From Pseudomonas sp. AFG_SD02_1510_Pfu_092 (GTDB lineage: Bacteria > Pseudomonadota > Gammaproteobacteria > Pseudomonadales > Pseudomonadaceae), in contig NZ_PUQD01000010.1 in NCBI RefSeq assembly GCF_003331055.1, positions 1 through 64,000 on the forward strand: a stretch of 64,000 nucleotides of DNA, given 5' to 3'. Shown one piece after another: positions 61,490-64,000 of this stretch. Each line of letters opens with the position of its first letter. Position 1 is the first letter of the stretch. The notes under the pieces are model-generated. The model ran no database searches and had not been told where the DNA came from. It saw only the letters and a program-made list of their open reading frames with translations. Position numbers and translations under genes: made by a program.

Positions 61490-63045
61490 TGCGCGGCCTC
61501 CGTGTGGGTCAGCCCGAAATCGGCGGGGAAGTACTTCAGCGCACTGGCTACCGGGTAGGCGGTCATGCCGCCCATGGCGCACAGCGAGCCGTACTGCATG
61601 GTGTCGCACAGGTCACGCAGCAACAGCGCGTGGTCGTGGCGCTCGGTCATGTCGCTGGTCGCGATCAGGCGGTCGACCACTTCCATGCCGCGGGTAGAGC
61701 CGATGCGGCACGGGGTGCACTTGCCACAGGATTCCTCGGCACAGAACTGCAGGGCGAAGCGCGCCATGCTGGCCATGTTCAGGGTGTCGTCGGCCACCAC
61801 CACCCCGCCGTGGCCGAGCATCGCGCCCATGGCGGCGAAGGCTTCATAGTCCAGCGGCGTGTCGAAGTGGCTGGGCGGTACCCAGGCCCCGAGCGGGCCG
61901 CCGACCTGGGCGGCCTTCAGCGGCCGACCGCTGGCGGTGCCGCCACCATAGCCTTCGACCAGTTCGCGCAGGGTCAGGCCGAAGGCGCGTTCCACCAGGC
62001 CGCCGTGGCGGATGTTGCCGGCCAGCTGGAACGGCATGGTGCCCAGCGAGCGGCCCATGCCGAAGTCGCGGTAGAACGCCGCGCCCTTGGCCAGGATGAT
62101 CGGCACCGAGGCCAGGGTAAGCACGTTGTGCACCAGCGTCGGCAGGCCGAACAGGCCTTGCAGCGCCGGTAGCGGCGGCTTGGCGCGGACGATGCCACGC
62201 TTGCCTTCGAGGGATTCGAGCAGTGCGGTTTCTTCGCCACAGATATAGGCACCGGCACCGACCCGCACTTCCAGGTCGAAGGCCTGGCCGCTGCCGGCCA
62301 CGTCGTTGCCGAGGTAGCCGGCGTCACGGGCGATGGCGAAGGCCTGGTCGAGCATGCGGATGGCGTCGGGGTATTCCGAGCGCACGTAGATATAGCCCTT
62401 GTCGGCACCGACGGCGAGGCCGGCGATGATCATGCCTTCGATCAGCAGGAAGGGGTCGCCTTCCATCAGCATGCGGTCGGCGAAGGTGCCGGAGTCGCCT
62501 TCGTCGGCGTTGCACACCACGTACTTCTGCCCGGCCCCGGCGTCACGCACGGTGCGCCACTTGATGCCAGCCGGGAACGCCGCACCGCCACGGCCGCGCA
62601 GGCCGGAATCGAGCACGGCGGCGACCACTTCGGCACCGTCCAGCGCCACGGCCGCTTGCAGGCCGGCGAAGCCGCCATGGGCACGGTAGTCGTCCAGCGA
62701 CAGGGGCCGGGTAATGCCGGCGCGGGCGAACAGCAGGCGCTGCTGGGTGTTGAGGTAAGGGATCTGTTCGACCGGGCCCAGCGCCAGCGCGTGGCTGCCG
62801 GGTTCGCCGGCCAGGGCGTCGAGCAATGCCGGTACGTCTTCGGGGGTGACCGGGCCGAAGCCCAGGCGCCCTTGCGCGCTGTCGCACTCCAGCAGCGGCT
62901 CCAGCCAGTACAGCCCGCGCGAGCTGGTGCGCTGGATGTCCAGCGTCAACTGGCGGCGCTCGGCCTCACGCTGCAAGGCGTCAGCGACCTGGTCGGCACC
63001 AACGGCACGGGCCACCGAATCGCAGGGTATGTACAGCTTCAGCAT
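61486..63045 (-). CDS. fdsB: NAD+-dependent formate dehydrogenase beta subunit
   Basis: 519-residue NuoF-like subunit carrying FMN and the NAD site. SGLRGRGGAAFPAGIKWRTVRDA and YVVCNADEGDSGTFADRMLMEGDPFLLIEGM are the FMN/NAD region; GAYICGEETALLESLEGKRGIVRAKPPLPA follows; ESCGKCTPCRIGSTRGME holds the [4Fe-4S]. An N-terminal thioredoxin-like extension of ~110 residues is normal for FdsB. It overlaps the fdsG stop by 7 bp. Confidence 0.95.
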   Translation of the reverse strand: MLKLYIPCDSVARAVGADQVADALQREAERRQLTLDIQRTSSRGLYWLEPLLECDSAQGRLGFGPVTPEDVPALLDALAGEPGSHALALGPVEQIPYLNTQQRLLFARAGITRPLSLDDYRAHGGFAGLQAAVALDGAEVVAAVLDSGLRGRGGAAFPAGIKWRTVRDAGAGQKYVVCNADEGDSGTFADRMLMEGDPFLLIEGMIIAGLAVGADKGYIYVRSEYPDAIRMLDQAFAIARDAGYLGNDVAGSGQAFDLEVRVGAGAYICGEETALLESLEGKRGIVRAKPPLPALQGLFGLPTLVHNVLTLASVPIILAKGAAFYRDFGMGRSLGTMPFQLAGNIRHGGLVERAFGLTLRELVEGYGGGTASGRPLKAAQVGGPLGAWVPPSHFDTPLDYEAFAAMGAMLGHGGVVVADDTLNMASMARFALQFCAEESCGKCTPCRIGSTRGMEVVDRLIATSDMTERHDHALLLRDLCDTMQYGSLCAMGGMTAYPVASALKYFPADFGLTHTEAAQ

Positions 63046-63521
63046 GCTGCGTCCTCCTGGCAGGCGTTGACCAAGGCGCGCAGGCGCTCAGGGGTAAGGC
63101 GGGCGTGCACCTGGCCGTCCAGCTCCAGTGCCGGCGAGCAGGCGCAGGCGCCCAGGCAGTACACCGGGCGCAGGCTGATGGCGCCGTCGGCGCTGGTGCC
63201 ATGGTCGTCCAGCGCCAGCTGTTCGCGCAGTTGCGCGGCCAGCGCCTCGGCGCCACGGCTCTGGCACGACTCGGCGCGACACAGGCGCAGGGTGTGGCGC
63301 GCCGGCGGCGTGGTGCGGAAATCGTGGTAGAAGCTGATGACCCCGCGCACCTCGGCCAGGCTGAGGTTCAGGGCATGGGCAATTTCGTCGACAGCGGCAT
63401 CGGGGATGTAGCCGATGTCGTGCTGGATGGCATGCAGGATCGGCAACAGCGCGCCGGGGGTATCCTTGTCGCGGGCCAGGATGCGGTGGATCACAGGCAG
63501 GTGGAGCAATTCATCAGGCAT
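63039..63521 (-). CDS. fdsG: NAD+-dependent formate dehydrogenase gamma subunit
   Basis: 160-residue NuoE-like [2Fe-2S] protein: ILHAIQHDIGYIPDAAVDEIAHALNLSLAEVRGVISFYHDFR, then the cluster cysteines CRAESCQ and CLGACACSP. It is the first gene of fdsGBAD. GAGG 8 bp before the ATG at 63,521 sets the start; a longer upstream frame is not homologous. Electrons pass to FdsB and NAD+. Confidence 0.93.
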   Translation of the reverse strand: MPDELLHLPVIHRILARDKDTPGALLPILHAIQHDIGYIPDAAVDEIAHALNLSLAEVRGVISFYHDFRTTPPARHTLRLCRAESCQSRGAEALAAQLREQLALDDHGTSADGAISLRPVYCLGACACSPALELDGQVHARLTPERLRALVNACQEDAAC

Positions 63522-63773
63522 ACAGCGGACCTCGGCATCACGGACCCTGCCTGAATTGTTGTGAGGGCAGGTGTCCGGCGTGTTCTGCTGCGGCACGCCG
63601 GCCACGTCACGGTTGCGTGGTGCCAGCGGCCTCCTTGCCTGCGGCCGCACGTCTGCGCGCACTGATCCGAGGCATCCTGCAAGCATGGCATTTGTGGCGC
63701 CGGGGGGTTGCGTGCGAGCGACCAGGCGCATCCTGAAACCGACGCGGGTTGCTTACCGCGGCGCCTGGGCCGG
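63522..63773. other. promoter-side intergenic region of fdsGBAD
   Basis: 252 bp without a supported gene. It must hold the fds promoter on the minus strand. I see no perfect Anr, Fur or REP element in it. Confidence 0.5.
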
Positions 63774-63989
63774 TCAGCGGTTCTTGCGCATGCCCATGTG
63801 GGCGTCGTCCATCAGTGCCTTGGCCATGTCGCAAAGAAAGTGCGACGCCCAGACCAGCACCGGTTCGTTGTCCATGACGCCGATAAACGATGCTCGCCGC
63901 GAGCAATCCATCAATACCGATGCTTGTTCGATGGCATGGTCACAGCAGTTGCCCGGTTCCACGCGGAACAGTTTCTTGTTGTCCAGCAC
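63774..63989 (-). CDS. DUF3077-type small protein (possibly partial)
   Basis: At least 71 residues: KLFRVEPGNCCDHAIEQASVLMDCSRRASFIGV...VWASHFLCDMAKALMDDAHMGM, the FRVEPG/EQAS/MAKAL pattern of DUF3077 proteins common in P. putida. A GTG at 63,989 could start it but no ribosome site is clear, and the frame stays open to the window end, so the true start may lie outside. Function unknown. Confidence 0.7.
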   Translation of the reverse strand: MLDNKKLFRVEPGNCCDHAIEQASVLMDCSRRASFIGVMDNEPVLVWASHFLCDMAKALMDDAHMGMRKNR

Positions 63990-64000
63990 ACCGTCGAGGA

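Noticed and set aside
58811..61558. 915-codon open frame antisense to fdsA
   Set aside because: Same reason: Ala/Gly/His/Val-rich and no motif, while fdsA has complete cofactor motifs.

Overview
The window reads as one contiguous piece of chromosome from a Pseudomonas of the P. putida group. The pointers are high GC throughout, 35-bp P. putida-type REP elements (core GTGGGAGCGGG) in inverted pairs at most operon ends, perfect Anr/FNR boxes, a glyoxylate carboligase operon ending in pyruvate kinase, the aerobactin receptor with its sigma/anti-sigma hybrid IutY, and an fdsGBAD formate dehydrogenase. I see no phage, insertion sequence, tRNA, rRNA or CRISPR array.

Left block (1-19,900). A DUF336 protein gene is divergent from gcl-hyi-glxR-ttuD-pykF, which turns glyoxylate into pyruvate. 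Then come a urea transporter, a voltage-gated K+ channel, a sulfate-type binding protein, an rRNA-methyltransferase-like protein, an Lrp regulator divergent from a DMT exporter, and an NCS1 transporter with an allantoin/hydantoin racemase. Perfect TTGTATACAA palindromes sit upstream of both the gcl divergon and the NCS1-racemase pair, which suggests one GntR-type regulator couples allantoin uptake to use of the glyoxylate it yields. A secreted histidine phosphatase, an FKBP isomerase, a GFA protein, a PhzF protein and a 2-hydroxyacid dehydrogenase close the block.

Junction (19,865-20,709). About 850 bp without a credible gene hold 13 copies of TGATCT and then a giant imperfect palindrome with arms of about 240 bp. 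From memory of P. putida KT2440, the genes on the two sides lie in distant parts of that chromosome (around PP_43xx and PP_22xx), so this looks like a rearrangement point.

Central block (20,710-37,456, all on the minus strand). A fatty-acid beta-oxidation operon (acyl-CoA synthetase, SDR 3-hydroxyacyl-CoA dehydrogenase, thiolase, acyl-CoA dehydrogenase, enoyl-CoA hydratase) lies downstream of two giant tandem genes of 1,500 and 1,481 codons. Both encode a long N-terminal toxin-like region, leucine-rich repeats and a C-terminal NEL-type E3 ubiquitin ligase domain with an intact CxD motif. This pair is the most striking content of the window. AraC and LysR regulators lie upstream.

Right block (37,569-64,000). 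Contents in order: 2-aminoethylphosphonate degradation (phnW, phnX); an AI-2E/PerM transporter; the U32 tRNA-hydroxylation protein TrhP behind an Anr box; a DUF411 protein and a small membrane protein; an alpha/beta hydrolase; a 118-bp tandem REP array; DinB, ZapE and a soluble aldose dehydrogenase; a polyamine cluster (agmatinase-family enzyme, PotF-like protein, LysR); iutA and iutY under Fur-like boxes; small envelope or ribosome-associated proteins; miaE; a universal stress protein behind a second Anr box; fdsGBAD; and a DUF3077 protein at the edge.
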